Shown here in pieces: positions 30,902-39,205 of a stretch of DNA of 42,019 nucleotides. The number at the start of each line of letters is the position of its first letter. Positions within the stretch are counted from its first letter, which is position 1. The position numbers and the translations under genes are program-made. The notes below the pieces were generated by a model. That model searched no databases. It was not told the DNA's origin and worked only from the letters and a program-made list of their open reading frames with translations. The DNA comes from a virus. The stretch lies in the IMG/VR virus record IMGVR_UViG_3300046683_000633, positions 1 to 42,019 of that record; one strand, given 5' to 3'.

Positions 30902-31777
30902 ATGGCCGACCCCAATGGGCCGATAACATACGGGAGTGTCGCGCCGGCGGTGGGGGTAAAGTCCTACTACGTCACCCGGCCCTCCGACGGCAAGCGATTC
31001 AAGGTCACCGGGCAAGGCTCCCCGGAAGAAGCGCAAGCCTACGTTATGAAGAACCACCCGGACCCCGGCACCGGCGCGCATGTCATCGACAGCCTTGAAC
31101 ACCCGACGCAGTCGATCCCCGACATGCTGCGTTCGGGTTCCGACTTCATCACCTTTGGCGCCAACGACCGGCTGCGCGCGTGGCTGAAGGGCACCAGCTA
31201 CGCCGACGAGAAGCAGGCCACCGAGCAGGCCGACACGCGGCTGGGCTCGCTCGACGACGCCGCCAAGCTGGGTGGCGCCATGGTCGCGCCGTCTGCCGCC
31301 GCCGGCTACGCGCCGGAGGCCGGCGCCTTGGGCCGGCTGGGCCAATGGGGCAAGTCGGCACTCGGCTGGGCTGGCGAGGGTGCCGGACAGGCCGGCGCGC
31401 AGGCCGTCATCAAGGGTGAGGACCCGGTGTCGGCAATGGAGAAAGGCGCGGCTTTCGGTTCCGCCGGCAAGCTGATGTCGTCCCTGCGGATGCCGAGCGC
31501 GCCAAGCCAGTGGGTGCCGTCAGCGGAGAAGATGGCCCAGACCAAGGCCCTCGCCGAGAAGGCCGCCCACCTCCTGAAAGGTGGCGACCTCGACCCGTCA
31601 CTGAAGATGGCCTGGGGCGTGGGGACTGGCGGCAAGGGTCCAGCCTTGGGCTACGCTATTGGCAGGGGGGCCAAATGGCTTCCGAATGGAATCGCCGCCC
31701 AGAGCGTCGTTTCACCGGACCCGGCTGTATCGAGGGATTACCTCGCCCGCATGATGCTGGGAGCGGGGCGGCTATGA
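30902..31777 (+). CDS. Internal virion/injection-type protein, 291 aa
   Basis: N-terminal small domain with VKSYYVTRPSDGKRFKVTG and GSPEEAQAYVMKNHPD, then SGSDFITFGANDRLRAWLKG. The C-terminal half is Ala/Gly-rich with amphipathic segments (LGGAMVAPSAAAGYAPEAG, GQAGAQAVIKGEDPVSAM) that could insert into membranes. That pattern is common in ejected proteins. ATG 30902 follows GGAGGAGG. Its stop abuts the stop of the tiny antisense gene at 31778. Confidence 0.65.
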   Translation: MADPNGPITYGSVAPAVGVKSYYVTRPSDGKRFKVTGQGSPEEAQAYVMKNHPDPGTGAHVIDSLEHPTQSIPDMLRSGSDFITFGANDRLRAWLKGTSYADEKQATEQADTRLGSLDDAAKLGGAMVAPSAAAGYAPEAGALGRLGQWGKSALGWAGEGAGQAGAQAVIKGEDPVSAMEKGAAFGSAGKLMSSLRMPSAPSQWVPSAEKMAQTKALAEKAAHLLKGGDLDPSLKMAWGVGTGGKGPALGYAIGRGAKWLPNGIAAQSVVSPDPAVSRDYLARMMLGAGRL

Positions 31778-31858
31778 TCAATCCTTCTCACCCCGCTTTT
31801 TCTTCATGCTGTCATGCGCGGCGAACAGGAAGCAGATTATCAGCAGGCAGGTGGCCAT
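31778..31858 (-). CDS. Antisense micro-membrane protein, 26 aa
   Basis: MATCLLIICFLFAAHDSMKK continuing KRGEKD: one hydrophobic segment and a basic tail, the form of a small membrane toxin, lysis inhibitor or superinfection protein. It is the only non-HNH minus-strand gene inside the late block. It has the exact early motif GGAGTAACGAC (31860-31870), eight bases beyond GGAG. The stop codons of this gene and of the plus-strand gene are adjacent. Function cannot be given. Confidence 0.6.
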   Translation of the reverse strand: MATCLLIICFLFAAHDSMKKKRGEKD

Positions 31859-31859
31859 T

Positions 31860-31870
31860 GTCGTTACTCC
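31860..31870 (-). promoter_or_regulatory. GGAGTAACGAC ribosome site of the antisense micro-protein
   Basis: Exact copy of the 11-mer used by minus-strand early genes, which is the main support for the short gene at 31778-31858. Confidence 0.65.
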
Positions 31871-31922
31871 TTTGTGGCCCCGCATATAGGCCATCTCTCC
31901 CAAGACTTCAAGGGAGTGCTTG

Positions 31923-32582
31923 ATGCCGACGCAGCAGGACTGGATGGAAGCCCAGAAGCAGCGCATGGCGCCGCAAACCCCCGACACCATCGGGCGGATG
32001 CTGATGGGCATGTTGTACCAAAATCCATCCTTTGTCATAGTGCAGTCCCAACTGGAAGAGGGACTTATGACTGCACTTATCGACATTACCGGACAACGAT
32101 TTGGTCGTCTGACAGCACTGGCTTGCGTGGGCATAGCGCCCTCCAGAAGCGCGTTGTGGCGGTGCCGCTGCGATTGCGGCGGCATTACCGTGGTAGCGGG
32201 GATTACCCTGCGCAGCGGGCACACGAAGTCCTGCGGCTGCCTGCGAGACGAGAAAATCAGCAACGTCAAACGACGTCATAACGGGGTTGGCACCCGGATA
32301 TATCGCATCTGGAAAGGGCTGCGCGCCCGATGCCTCAGCCGCACGAACGTGCGTTACATGGATTATGGCGGACGCGGCATCATGGTATGCCCAGAGTGGT
32401 CTGATTTCAGCGTCTTTCGTGATTGGGCTGTGGCCAACGGCTACGCGGATGATCTCAGCATCGACCGGATCGATAACGATGGGCCGTACGCCCCCGGCAA
32501 TTGCCGATGGGCTACGGCGCGTCAACAACGCTTAAACTCACGACCGAAGGTCAAAAAGCGGAGTAATTTTAATGCCTTATGA
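31923..32582 (+). CDS. HNH endonuclease fused to a 48-residue leader (copy 8)
   Basis: From ATG 32067 there is a complete 171-residue HNH enzyme: DITGQRFGRLTALACVG, CRCDCG and SCGC knuckle, DYGGRGIMVCPEW, SIDRIDNDGPYAPGNCRW. Upstream in the same frame lies MPTQQDWMEAQKQRMAPQTP with MLMGMLYQNPS from ATG 31923, which has its own GGGAG site. That part looks like the beginning of a small virion gene cut by the insertion. A candidate promoter (TTGTAC and CATAGT, 17 bp apart, 32013-32041) precedes ATG 32067. The 3' end overlaps the tail fibre start by 11 nt. Confidence 0.82.
   Translation: MPTQQDWMEAQKQRMAPQTPDTIGRMLMGMLYQNPSFVIVQSQLEEGLMTALIDITGQRFGRLTALACVGIAPSRSALWRCRCDCGGITVVAGITLRSGHTKSCGCLRDEKISNVKRRHNGVGTRIYRIWKGLRARCLSRTNVRYMDYGGRGIMVCPEWSDFSVFRDWAVANGYADDLSIDRIDNDGPYAPGNCRWATARQQRLNSRPKVKKRSNFNAL
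32013..32041 (+). promoter_or_regulatory. Candidate promoter of HNH copy 8
   Basis: TTGTAC (32013-32018) and CATAGT (32036-32041) are 17 bp apart and 26 bp before ATG 32067. Confidence 0.35.
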
Positions 32583-34122
32583 CTCCTCGGGCAATTTTCA
32601 GCGTGTCATCCCCGGTGGCTGGCAGGCTGATGCGGCTGCGGGTATCAAGATCACTGCTGTGCGCCATGACGCAGAGGACGATGGTTTCGCCACTGGCCTG
32701 TCGACCTGTTTGACTAAAGATGGTCGTAGTCAGCCGACCGCCGACATTCCGATGAACGGCAAGAAGCTCATCAACCTCGGCGAGCCGACCAACCCGCAGG
32801 ACGCCGCCACCCGCAACTACGTCGACACCTTCAAGACCTTCAACACCGGCATGACCATCGCCGGCGCCGGGCCGATCAACGGTTTCATCAACTTCACCGC
32901 GCCGACCGGCGTCAACGGCATTTCCTGGGCCACCGCCGACATGGCGTGGATCGGACGCGACACCGTCGCCAACCAGACCCGCAAGCTGCTGGCCATCAAC
33001 GACAAGACCGACGGCACCGGCAGCGACGTCTTCCGCGTCGACGAGGGCGGCATCGTCAACGGCCCCAACCAGTTCAGCAACAATCTGTCCTACGACGCCG
33101 GCGGCGTCTGGCGCAACATCGCTGCCGGCACGGGCAGCCTGCTGGGTTTCCAGAACGGGTCGTTCAAGCTCTATGTCAACGACACGCCGGCGACGACGAC
33201 CTACCAGCCGGCGACGCTGCGCGCCTTCTTCAAGGCGGAGGATTCGACGGTCGGCACCTTCGTCACCCTCGACAAGAAGGCGAGCGGCGAATACTGCCGC
33301 ATCACCTCGTCGATGGCCGGCAAGAACCGCTGGATGCTGGACCTCGGCGACGGCACCGCCGAGACCGCCACCGACCGCGTCGGCTCCAACTTCTACATCT
33401 ACAGCCTGGACAACGCCGGCGCGACGGCGTTCTCGGAAATGGTCATCGACCGCGCCAGCCACCTGATGACGACAGGCGGTGCCCTGACCGTCGCCGGGCA
33501 GGTCTACACCGCCAACGACTACATCACCAAGACCGGCGTCTTCCGCAGCGAGATCGCCGCCGTCGTGCTGGCATCGGGTGTCTCGCCCGGCAGCGTCTAT
33601 CTCAGGCCAAACACGGCGGTCTCGAACTACGGCGAGGTCACCATCAATTCCGACGGCACCCTCACCGTATCGAATACCGGCCTTCTGATCGCCGGCAAGG
33701 GCGTCCTGGACCGGCAGGGCATGAGCGGCGCCTACACCGGCAACGTCCACAACTTCATTTATGCGAGCCCGTACTTCTACGCCTATGTCAACGACACCAA
33801 CATGGGCGCCATCGCCTGGCAGTCCGACTACCGGATGAAGAAGGACATCCAGCCGCTACCGTCGATGTGGGACATCGTCAAGCGGCTCTCGCCCATCCAG
33901 TATTCGATCAAGGAGTGGGGCCTGTTCAAGAACGACGACACGCCGAGATGGGGCTTCGTCGCGCACGAACTGCAGGAGAAGCTGCTGCCGAGCGCCGCCA
34001 CCGGGACCAAGGACGAGGAGGACGTCATCCAGAGCCCCAATCCCTGGACCGTCATCGCCGCCCTGACCAAGGCGCTGCAGGAAGCCATGCGCCGCATCGA
34101 GGTCCTGGAGGCAAGGGCATGA
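32572..34122 (+). CDS. Tail fibre/appendage with C-terminal S74 chaperone domain
   Basis: 516 residues. The N-terminal virion-binding part (NFQRVIPGGWQADAAAGIK, DAEDDGFATGLSTCLTKDG, KLINLGEPTNPQDAATRNYV) is typical of fibres. A beta-rich middle is followed by SDYRMKKDIQPL, the start of the peptidase S74 intramolecular chaperone with its catalytic Ser/Lys pair, then WGFVAHELQE and a final coiled coil (AMRRIEVLEARA). The chaperone trimerises the fibre and is then released by self-cleavage. ATG 32572 uses GGAGTAA. Coupled by ATGA to the next gene. Confidence 0.88.
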   Translation: MPYDSSGNFQRVIPGGWQADAAAGIKITAVRHDAEDDGFATGLSTCLTKDGRSQPTADIPMNGKKLINLGEPTNPQDAATRNYVDTFKTFNTGMTIAGAGPINGFINFTAPTGVNGISWATADMAWIGRDTVANQTRKLLAINDKTDGTGSDVFRVDEGGIVNGPNQFSNNLSYDAGGVWRNIAAGTGSLLGFQNGSFKLYVNDTPATTTYQPATLRAFFKAEDSTVGTFVTLDKKASGEYCRITSSMAGKNRWMLDLGDGTAETATDRVGSNFYIYSLDNAGATAFSEMVIDRASHLMTTGGALTVAGQVYTANDYITKTGVFRSEIAAVVLASGVSPGSVYLRPNTAVSNYGEVTINSDGTLTVSNTGLLIAGKGVLDRQGMSGAYTGNVHNFIYASPYFYAYVNDTNMGAIAWQSDYRMKKDIQPLPSMWDIVKRLSPIQYSIKEWGLFKNDDTPRWGFVAHELQEKLLPSAATGTKDEEDVIQSPNPWTVIAALTKALQEAMRRIEVLEARA

Positions 34123-34817
34123 TCGTCAATAGGACAGTTTTCCTAAACTCCATCGAACCGGAGTTCCTCGCCTTCAGGTTCTCGCAAGGCGTCGACACCA
34201 GGGTCGACCTGCATTTCAAGAACCAGAACGGGACGCCGCACGGCGAGGACGTCGTCGCCCAATTGCAGATGACCGGGCGCTCGAACCGCATAACCGAGTA
34301 TTATTCCTGCCCGGCGACCGACGTCGTCAACGGCAGCGCCAGGGTGCTGATCCCGGCGGGGCTGCAATACGACCCCAATGGCTGGCAGCTGCGCCTCACC
34401 GGCACCGTCGACCAGGAACCCCAAGTGATCGCCTACGGCGTCGCCACGGCAGTGGCCGGCGCCGGCCCGCAGGTCGAGACGCAGGACGTCATCGATTCCA
34501 TCGACATCGTCATGACGCACGGCGCCGACTGCGTCATGACCGTCAAGATGTGGCAGGACGACGGCAAGAACGCGCCCTTCGATCTGACCGTCGCCAGCCT
34601 CGCCGCCGCCGTCTACGACCATCAGGGCGGCGCGCTGCTGGCACCCTTCGCGGTCACGCCGCTCACCACCAACAGCGTCCGGCTGACCATGGCCACCGCC
34701 ATCGTCAATACGCTTCCAGTCAGCGCCTGGTGGAGCATGACGGTGACGCAGGGCGGCGGCACCACCACCATCGTCGAAGGCAACGTCAGCGTTCGCGCCA
34801 TGGCATTGGGGGCATAG
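34119..34817 (+). CDS. Tail/baseplate-type beta-rich protein, 232 aa
   Basis: IVNRTVFLNSIEPEFLAFRF and DTRVDLHFKNQNGTPHGEDV open a first beta domain. The second begins around DSIDIVMTHGADCVMTVKMW and repeats the plan (FDLTVASLAAAVYDHQGG against VAQLQMTGRSN). The protein thus looks like two similar domains that describe material properties of strands, as in upper baseplate proteins. Located between two fibre genes, so it probably joins or supports fibres. ATG 34119 overlaps the fibre stop. Confidence 0.62.
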   Translation: MIVNRTVFLNSIEPEFLAFRFSQGVDTRVDLHFKNQNGTPHGEDVVAQLQMTGRSNRITEYYSCPATDVVNGSARVLIPAGLQYDPNGWQLRLTGTVDQEPQVIAYGVATAVAGAGPQVETQDVIDSIDIVMTHGADCVMTVKMWQDDGKNAPFDLTVASLAAAVYDHQGGALLAPFAVTPLTTNSVRLTMATAIVNTLPVSAWWSMTVTQGGGTTTIVEGNVSVRAMALGA

Positions 34818-34819
34818 CG

Positions 34820-37321
34820 GTGACTAAAGTCGAGATCGAGTTTTCCGGTGACGCCCTGGTCGAGGAAATCACCGTCGCCACGCCGCGGGCGACGACGCCG
34901 GCGACCGCCACGCCAGCCAGCATCGGGCTGGTGGAACTGTCGCTGCCGTCGACGCTGATCCCCGGTCCGGCGGGGCCGCCAGGCGCCGATAGCACGGTCC
35001 CCGGCCCGCCTGGCGCCGCCGGAGCGCCGGGTGCTCCCGGCACGAACGGCGTCGGCGTTCCAGTCGGGGGCACGACGGGCCAGGTGTTGGCGAAGATCGA
35101 CGCCACCAACTACAACACCCAGTGGGTGGCACAGACCGGCGGTTCCGGTGGTGGCGTCACCGACGGCGACAAGGGCGACATCGTCGTTAGTGCTTCTGGT
35201 GCAACCTGGATGTTCGACAGCGACGTGATCTCGCCTGTCGCCAGGGGGGTGCTGGACGACGCCACGACGGCGGCGATGCTGACGACGCTGGGGGCTGTCG
35301 CCAAGGCCGGCGATACCATGACCGGAAAGCTGAACCTTCCTGCCACCACGGCAGCCAATGCCGGGCTCAATATCGGCACCGGCACAGCCCCGACGACCCC
35401 GGTTGCCGGCGATGTCTGGATCAATGGCGACATCGTTTCCTATCGTGGCGTGACATCTACCCGACTGCTCATCAACGATGGCAACGCCCAGACCATATCC
35501 GGGGCCAAGACCTTCACCAACGACATCACGCTGGCCAAAGCAACGCCGGTGCTGTCCATCGACAAGGCGGCATCCGGGCAGGAGGCCGGGCTGCAGTTCA
35601 AGACGGCCACCAGCCTGCGCTGGAAGATCATTAGCGATACCACCGCCGAGAGTGCCGGTGCCGGTTCGTTGTTCCGCCTCACCCGCCACGATGACGCCGG
35701 GGCGCTCATCGAGAACGCCCTGACAATCAATCGCTCGACTGGAACGATCACGACGTACAGGCAGTTCCAGGTTGGGGCGGCACTAGCGCCAGTAGCGGGT
35801 GGCAGCACCGCCGGCTCACTGACGTTCCTGAACGCAGCCATAAGTATTTCTGCCGGTTCCGGCGCGCCGACGCTGAGCGCCGCGCAAGGCTCGATCTACC
35901 TGCGCTCCGATGGGACAGCTTCCACCCGTACCTACGTCAACACCAACGGCACCACCGGATGGGCCGCGCTGGCGGATGCCACTGTCCTCACTGGCTACGC
36001 GCCGCTCGCCGACCCGGTATTCACCGGTAACCCGACCGCGCCAACACCGACGGCAGGCGACAACGACACCAGCATCGCCACCACCGCCTTCGTGACGACA
36101 GCGGTGGCGACGCGCGAGCCGTCGCTGCCGGCGGGCGGCACGACGTCCAATTACCTGCGCGGCGACAAGACATGGCAGCCGATCACAATTCCGCCAGGAA
36201 CGGTGATTTCCGACACCCCGCCGGGATCGCCGGTCGCCGGTCAGCTGTGGTGGGAGAGCGACACCGGGGCGCTTTTTCTCTACTACACGGACGCAAACAG
36301 CAGTGCGTGGATACAGGTCAATGCCTCGCCGTCGACCGGGCTGACCGCCGAGACGCGCAATCGGCTGGTGAACCCGTGCTTCCAGATATCGCAGGAGAAC
36401 GGCAACACCTCGTCAACGACCAGCGGCTATTACGGCTCCGATGAGTGGTTCACTTTTTACATCGGCACGGTCGTGCCGACGACGCAGCGGGTGCAGTCGG
36501 CAACGCCAAACGGCTCCGTAAACCGCTACCGCGTGACGGTGACGACCGCCGACGCCACCCTGACGACGACGGATATGCTGTCGGTTAACGCCAAACTGGA
36601 GGGCATCCGCACCGCCGACTTCAAATGGGGCACGGCGGGAGCAAGGCAGATTGTCGTCCGTTTTGGCTTCAGGGGGCCAGCTGGCACTTATACGGTCAAC
36701 TTGGTCAACAGCGCCTTGAACCGTTCCTATATCGCCACCTTCACTATTGCGGCGGGGCAAGCCAACGCCGACACCGAGCAGATTATTGTCATCCCCGGTG
36801 ACACGACCGGAACGTGGCTGACCGACAGCAGCGGGGCGGGAATTATCGTTCGTTTCGTGCTGGCGGTCGGGCCGACTTATCAAGGCATTGCTGGCTGGCA
36901 GGCCGGCGATTTCCGTGGCAGTGCATCCAACACCAATGGGATGGCGACGGCTGGCAACGTCTTCGAACTTTTTGACGTCGGTCTCTATCTCGACCCGCTC
37001 GCCACCGGCCTTGCCCCCGCGTGGACGATGCCCGACGAGGCGCAGGAAATGGAAGCCTGCAAGCGCTACTGGTTCTCCCAGACCGGCATCGTGATGGGCG
37101 GCGGCGCTTATGCGCCGACCGTGCGCATGTACACGCAGTCGTTCCTGCCGGTGACCATGCGCATAGCCCCGGCAATCGCGCTGTCGAGTCTCGTTTATGG
37201 CAATGCCAGCGGACTTTCGGCCTACCAGATCGGTGTCAACAACATCAATCTTTACATGGACGGGACCGCCGCTGGTAACTGCAGCGCTGGTTTCACCATG
37301 ACCGCCAACGCGAGAATGTAA
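34820..37321 (+). CDS. Large tail fibre with collagen-like segment, 833 aa
   Basis: GTG 34820 start. The N-terminal adaptor (TKVEIEFSGDALVEEITVAT) leads to a short collagen-like stretch (about 50-75: GPAGPPGADSTVPGPPG, then AGAPGAPGTNG). Beta-rich shaft repeats include GAVAKAGDTMTGKLNLPAT and ADPVFTGNPTAPTPTAGDN (tail-fibre repeat type). The C-terminal receptor-binding part starts at RNRLVNPCFQISQENGNTS and ends AGFTMTANARM. Carbohydrate or surface receptor recognition is inferred from the architecture. Confidence 0.85.
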   Translation: MTKVEIEFSGDALVEEITVATPRATTPATATPASIGLVELSLPSTLIPGPAGPPGADSTVPGPPGAAGAPGAPGTNGVGVPVGGTTGQVLAKIDATNYNTQWVAQTGGSGGGVTDGDKGDIVVSASGATWMFDSDVISPVARGVLDDATTAAMLTTLGAVAKAGDTMTGKLNLPATTAANAGLNIGTGTAPTTPVAGDVWINGDIVSYRGVTSTRLLINDGNAQTISGAKTFTNDITLAKATPVLSIDKAASGQEAGLQFKTATSLRWKIISDTTAESAGAGSLFRLTRHDDAGALIENALTINRSTGTITTYRQFQVGAALAPVAGGSTAGSLTFLNAAISISAGSGAPTLSAAQGSIYLRSDGTASTRTYVNTNGTTGWAALADATVLTGYAPLADPVFTGNPTAPTPTAGDNDTSIATTAFVTTAVATREPSLPAGGTTSNYLRGDKTWQPITIPPGTVISDTPPGSPVAGQLWWESDTGALFLYYTDANSSAWIQVNASPSTGLTAETRNRLVNPCFQISQENGNTSSTTSGYYGSDEWFTFYIGTVVPTTQRVQSATPNGSVNRYRVTVTTADATLTTTDMLSVNAKLEGIRTADFKWGTAGARQIVVRFGFRGPAGTYTVNLVNSALNRSYIATFTIAAGQANADTEQIIVIPGDTTGTWLTDSSGAGIIVRFVLAVGPTYQGIAGWQAGDFRGSASNTNGMATAGNVFELFDVGLYLDPLATGLAPAWTMPDEAQEMEACKRYWFSQTGIVMGGGAYAPTVRMYTQSFLPVTMRIAPAIALSSLVYGNASGLSAYQIGVNNINLYMDGTAAGNCSAGFTMTANARM

Positions 37322-37323
37322 AA

Positions 37324-37536
37324 ATGTATATCTCTTGCGCCTACGCCCCACCCGATTCGCTGCAACCGAAACCGGCTGGCCAGCGCGCCATCACCTGCAT
37401 CGACGAGAATGGCCAGCAGTGGTTCCTGACCGAGGACAGCCAAGTTGGCGACTGGTTGGAGTTCCTCAAGGCCGGCGGCATCGTCGAGCCTTACGTGGCG
37501 ACACCCGAAGCCAAGCCGGCGAAAAGGAAGAAGTAG
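37324..37536 (+). CDS. Small fibre-region protein, 70 aa
   Basis: MYISCAYAPPDSLQPKPAGQ then ITCIDENGQQWFLTEDSQVG, DWLEFLKAGGIVEPYV and a basic tail AKPAKRKK. One beta-alpha mini-domain. Placed directly behind the fibre gene, it may assist fibre assembly; not recognised as a known family. No strong ribosome site, so it may depend on coupling with the fibre gene. Confidence 0.6.
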   Translation: MYISCAYAPPDSLQPKPAGQRAITCIDENGQQWFLTEDSQVGDWLEFLKAGGIVEPYVATPEAKPAKRKK

Positions 37537-37538
37537 CC

Positions 37539-37748
37539 ATGGCTTTCGATTTTCCGGGGTCCCCAACTGTCGGCGCCATCTACACCCCAGCCAGCGGCAG
37601 TCCTTCGTGGCAGTGGAACGGCACCGGCTGGATGCAGATCGCGCCGCTGTCGATGGCCCCGGATGAAGTGGTCGGCGGCATGATCACCATCGCCAGCACA
37701 GCCCCCTCTTCGCCCGCCGTCAACGATGTCTGGATCGACACGACATGA
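37539..37748 (+). CDS. Small Trp-motif tail protein, 69 aa
   Basis: AFDFPGSPTVGAIYTPASGS with SWQWNGTGWMQI is the pattern FP-x-x-PT-x-G-x-x-Y-x-x-x-x-W-x-W-N-G-x-x-W. It is widespread as a short module at the ends of phage tail fibres and baseplate proteins. The rest (SSPAVNDVWIDTT) resembles the linker after such modules. ATG 37539 lies 3 nt after the previous stop, within one transcript. Confidence 0.68.
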   Translation: MAFDFPGSPTVGAIYTPASGSPSWQWNGTGWMQIAPLSMAPDEVVGGMITIASTAPSSPAVNDVWIDTT

Positions 37749-37765
37749 AGCGAAAAGGAACAACA

Positions 37766-37942
37766 ATGACGACAGGTAAACCCGCCATCGGTTCATTCTA
37801 TCGCGATGAGGAAAGTGGAGCTTTCCACGTTTATGAACGCGATGGCTGGGTCATGCTCCCACCCGCCAGCGTGGTGCCGTTGTTTGACGATGAGTACGAC
37901 AACGATACTGAAAACCAGTATTGGCAGGACTGGGAAAAATGA
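37766..37942 (+). CDS. Small acidic protein, 58 aa
   Basis: TTGKPAIGSFYRDEESGAF, HVYERDGWVMLPPASVV and an acidic end DDEYDNDTENQYWQDWEK. ATG 37766 has AAGGAAC and is preferred. ATG 37745 overlaps the previous stop (ATGA) and would add MKRKGTT. Probably a minor tail-region protein; no family recognised. Its stop overlaps the next tiny gene. Confidence 0.58.
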   Translation: MTTGKPAIGSFYRDEESGAFHVYERDGWVMLPPASVVPLFDDEYDNDTENQYWQDWEK

Positions 37943-38040
37943 CTGAGAGGTTAGCGGATATGCTGACCGGCGGTGCGATCGCTGCCTGTTTTGGCTACTG
38001 GTTTTGCTGCTGGTGGATGAACTGGTGGATGAGCAAGTAA
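37939..38040 (+). CDS. Trp/Cys-rich membrane micro-protein, 33 aa
   Basis: MTERLADMLTGGAIAACFGY then WFCCWWMNWWMSK: five tryptophans, three cysteines and a small hydrophobic helix. It is coupled by ATGA to the preceding gene, and the next gene starts 3 nt after its stop. It could be a membrane-interface peptide involved in lysis; there is no homologue that I recognise. Confidence 0.5.
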   Translation: MTERLADMLTGGAIAACFGYWFCCWWMNWWMSK

Positions 38041-38043
38041 CAG

Positions 38044-38820
38044 ATGGCCACCGCTCCCGTCACCATTCTGAATTTCAATCCGGGCGCCGTTGCCGCGACC
38101 TTCACCACGGCCTCATTCACGCCGGTTGCCGGCACCAGGCTGCTGGTGTTTGGTGTCGCCTACCGCAACGCCGCGATGACCATCAAGCCCACGATCAGCG
38201 ACAGCGCGGCGATGACGTGGATCGAGATCGGCAACGTCAAGACCTCGACGTTCTCCAACCCCGATCTATGGACCGTCGGCTGGGTGTCGCCGCTGATCCC
38301 GTCGTCGCCCGCCGCCATGACCGTGACGGTGGCGCAGGCCAGCGCCTCCGGCATCGCCGCCTGCGTCGTGCAGCTTGCCGGGGCCGACACCGACGGCACC
38401 GTCATCCAGGCTGCCACCGGCGAGGACCTCGCCACTGGCGATCCCTCGTTCACCTTTGGCGCGACGCCGGGCGCGTCCCGGCTGGTGGTCGGCTGCAATT
38501 GGCACGGCGGCGGCAACGCCATCACCAAGCCAGCGACTTACGTCAACCTGTTCGACAACACGCCGACCAACCTGACGGCGCGGCGGGCCGAGATGTTCTA
38601 TGCCACGGCGTCGGCGCCGATTGGCCCCAACCAGTCGACATCGACCAATATCCGGTCCACCGTCATGGCCGCTGAATTGGGCGTCACCGCCGCTCCCGCC
38701 GGCAGGGCCAAGGCGTGGTCTGGATCGGCGTGGGTGGTGAAGCCGGCCAAGGTGTGGTCTGGATCGGCGTGGGTGCAGAAACCTGTTAAAATCTGGACCG
38801 GCAGCATCTGGAAAACCTAG
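38044..38820 (+). CDS. Tail-associated protein with C-terminal Trp repeats, 258 aa
   Basis: A beta-sandwich-like body (APVTILNFNPGAVAATFTTA, GTRLLVFGVAYRNAAMTI, GASRLVVGCNWHGGGNAI) is followed by three 13-residue repeats (AKAWSGSAWVVKP, AKVWSGSAWVQKP, VKIWTGSIWKT). They are encoded by 39-bp direct repeats at 38707-38817. The repeats resemble short carbohydrate-contacting tail modules. Function in adsorption is inferred. AAGTAACAG precedes ATG 38044. Confidence 0.65.
   Translation: MATAPVTILNFNPGAVAATFTTASFTPVAGTRLLVFGVAYRNAAMTIKPTISDSAAMTWIEIGNVKTSTFSNPDLWTVGWVSPLIPSSPAAMTVTVAQASASGIAACVVQLAGADTDGTVIQAATGEDLATGDPSFTFGATPGASRLVVGCNWHGGGNAITKPATYVNLFDNTPTNLTARRAEMFYATASAPIGPNQSTSTNIRSTVMAAELGVTAAPAGRAKAWSGSAWVVKPAKVWSGSAWVQKPVKIWTGSIWKT
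38707..38817 (+). repeat. 39-bp tandem repeats in the tail gene
   Basis: Units begin at 38707, 38746 and 38785. The first two differ at few bases; the third is shorter and diverged. In-frame, giving 13-residue Trp repeats. Confidence 0.8.
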
Positions 38821-38841
38821 CCGGATGAAAGGATCAAGATC

Positions 38842-39204
38842 ATGGGAAGCCATCCAAAAGGCGGCGGTAGCTCCGCCACGTCAGGCGCCTCGGCGCAGCA
38901 GGCGGCGGCCACCGACACCGCCAACCGGACGCAGCAGGCGACGCTCGCCAACCAGATCGGCGGCACGGTGGCGCCGACCGGAGCGGTACCCAAAACCGGC
39001 GGCCTGGTCATACCGACGCAGGCGCCGGGGATGCTGATGGGCGCCGGCCTCAACTGGTCGGTGCCGACAGCGCAGAAGGCGGCGATCCAGAACTCCATCG
39101 CCAGCACCTACTACCCACACGCCGACAACAGCGGCCAGCAGCGCGGCAACACCGCCTACGGCGGCAATCCGGCGCCAGGCGGCTACATCGCGAGGGGACG
39201 CTGA
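38842..39204 (+). CDS. Gln/Ala/Gly-rich hypothetical protein, 120 aa
   Basis: A low-complexity start (GSHPKGGGSSATSGASAQQA) is followed by RTQQATLANQIGGTVAPTGA and a more ordered end (AAIQNSIASTYYPHADNSG, GGNPAPGGYIARGR). Small proteins of this style occur at the ends of late operons in podoviruses of this kind. Unknown role. AAAGGATC lies before ATG 38842. The putative holin gene follows 1 nt after its stop. Confidence 0.58.
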   Translation: MGSHPKGGGSSATSGASAQQAAATDTANRTQQATLANQIGGTVAPTGAVPKTGGLVIPTQAPGMLMGAGLNWSVPTAQKAAIQNSIASTYYPHADNSGQQRGNTAYGGNPAPGGYIARGR

Positions 39205-39205
39205 C

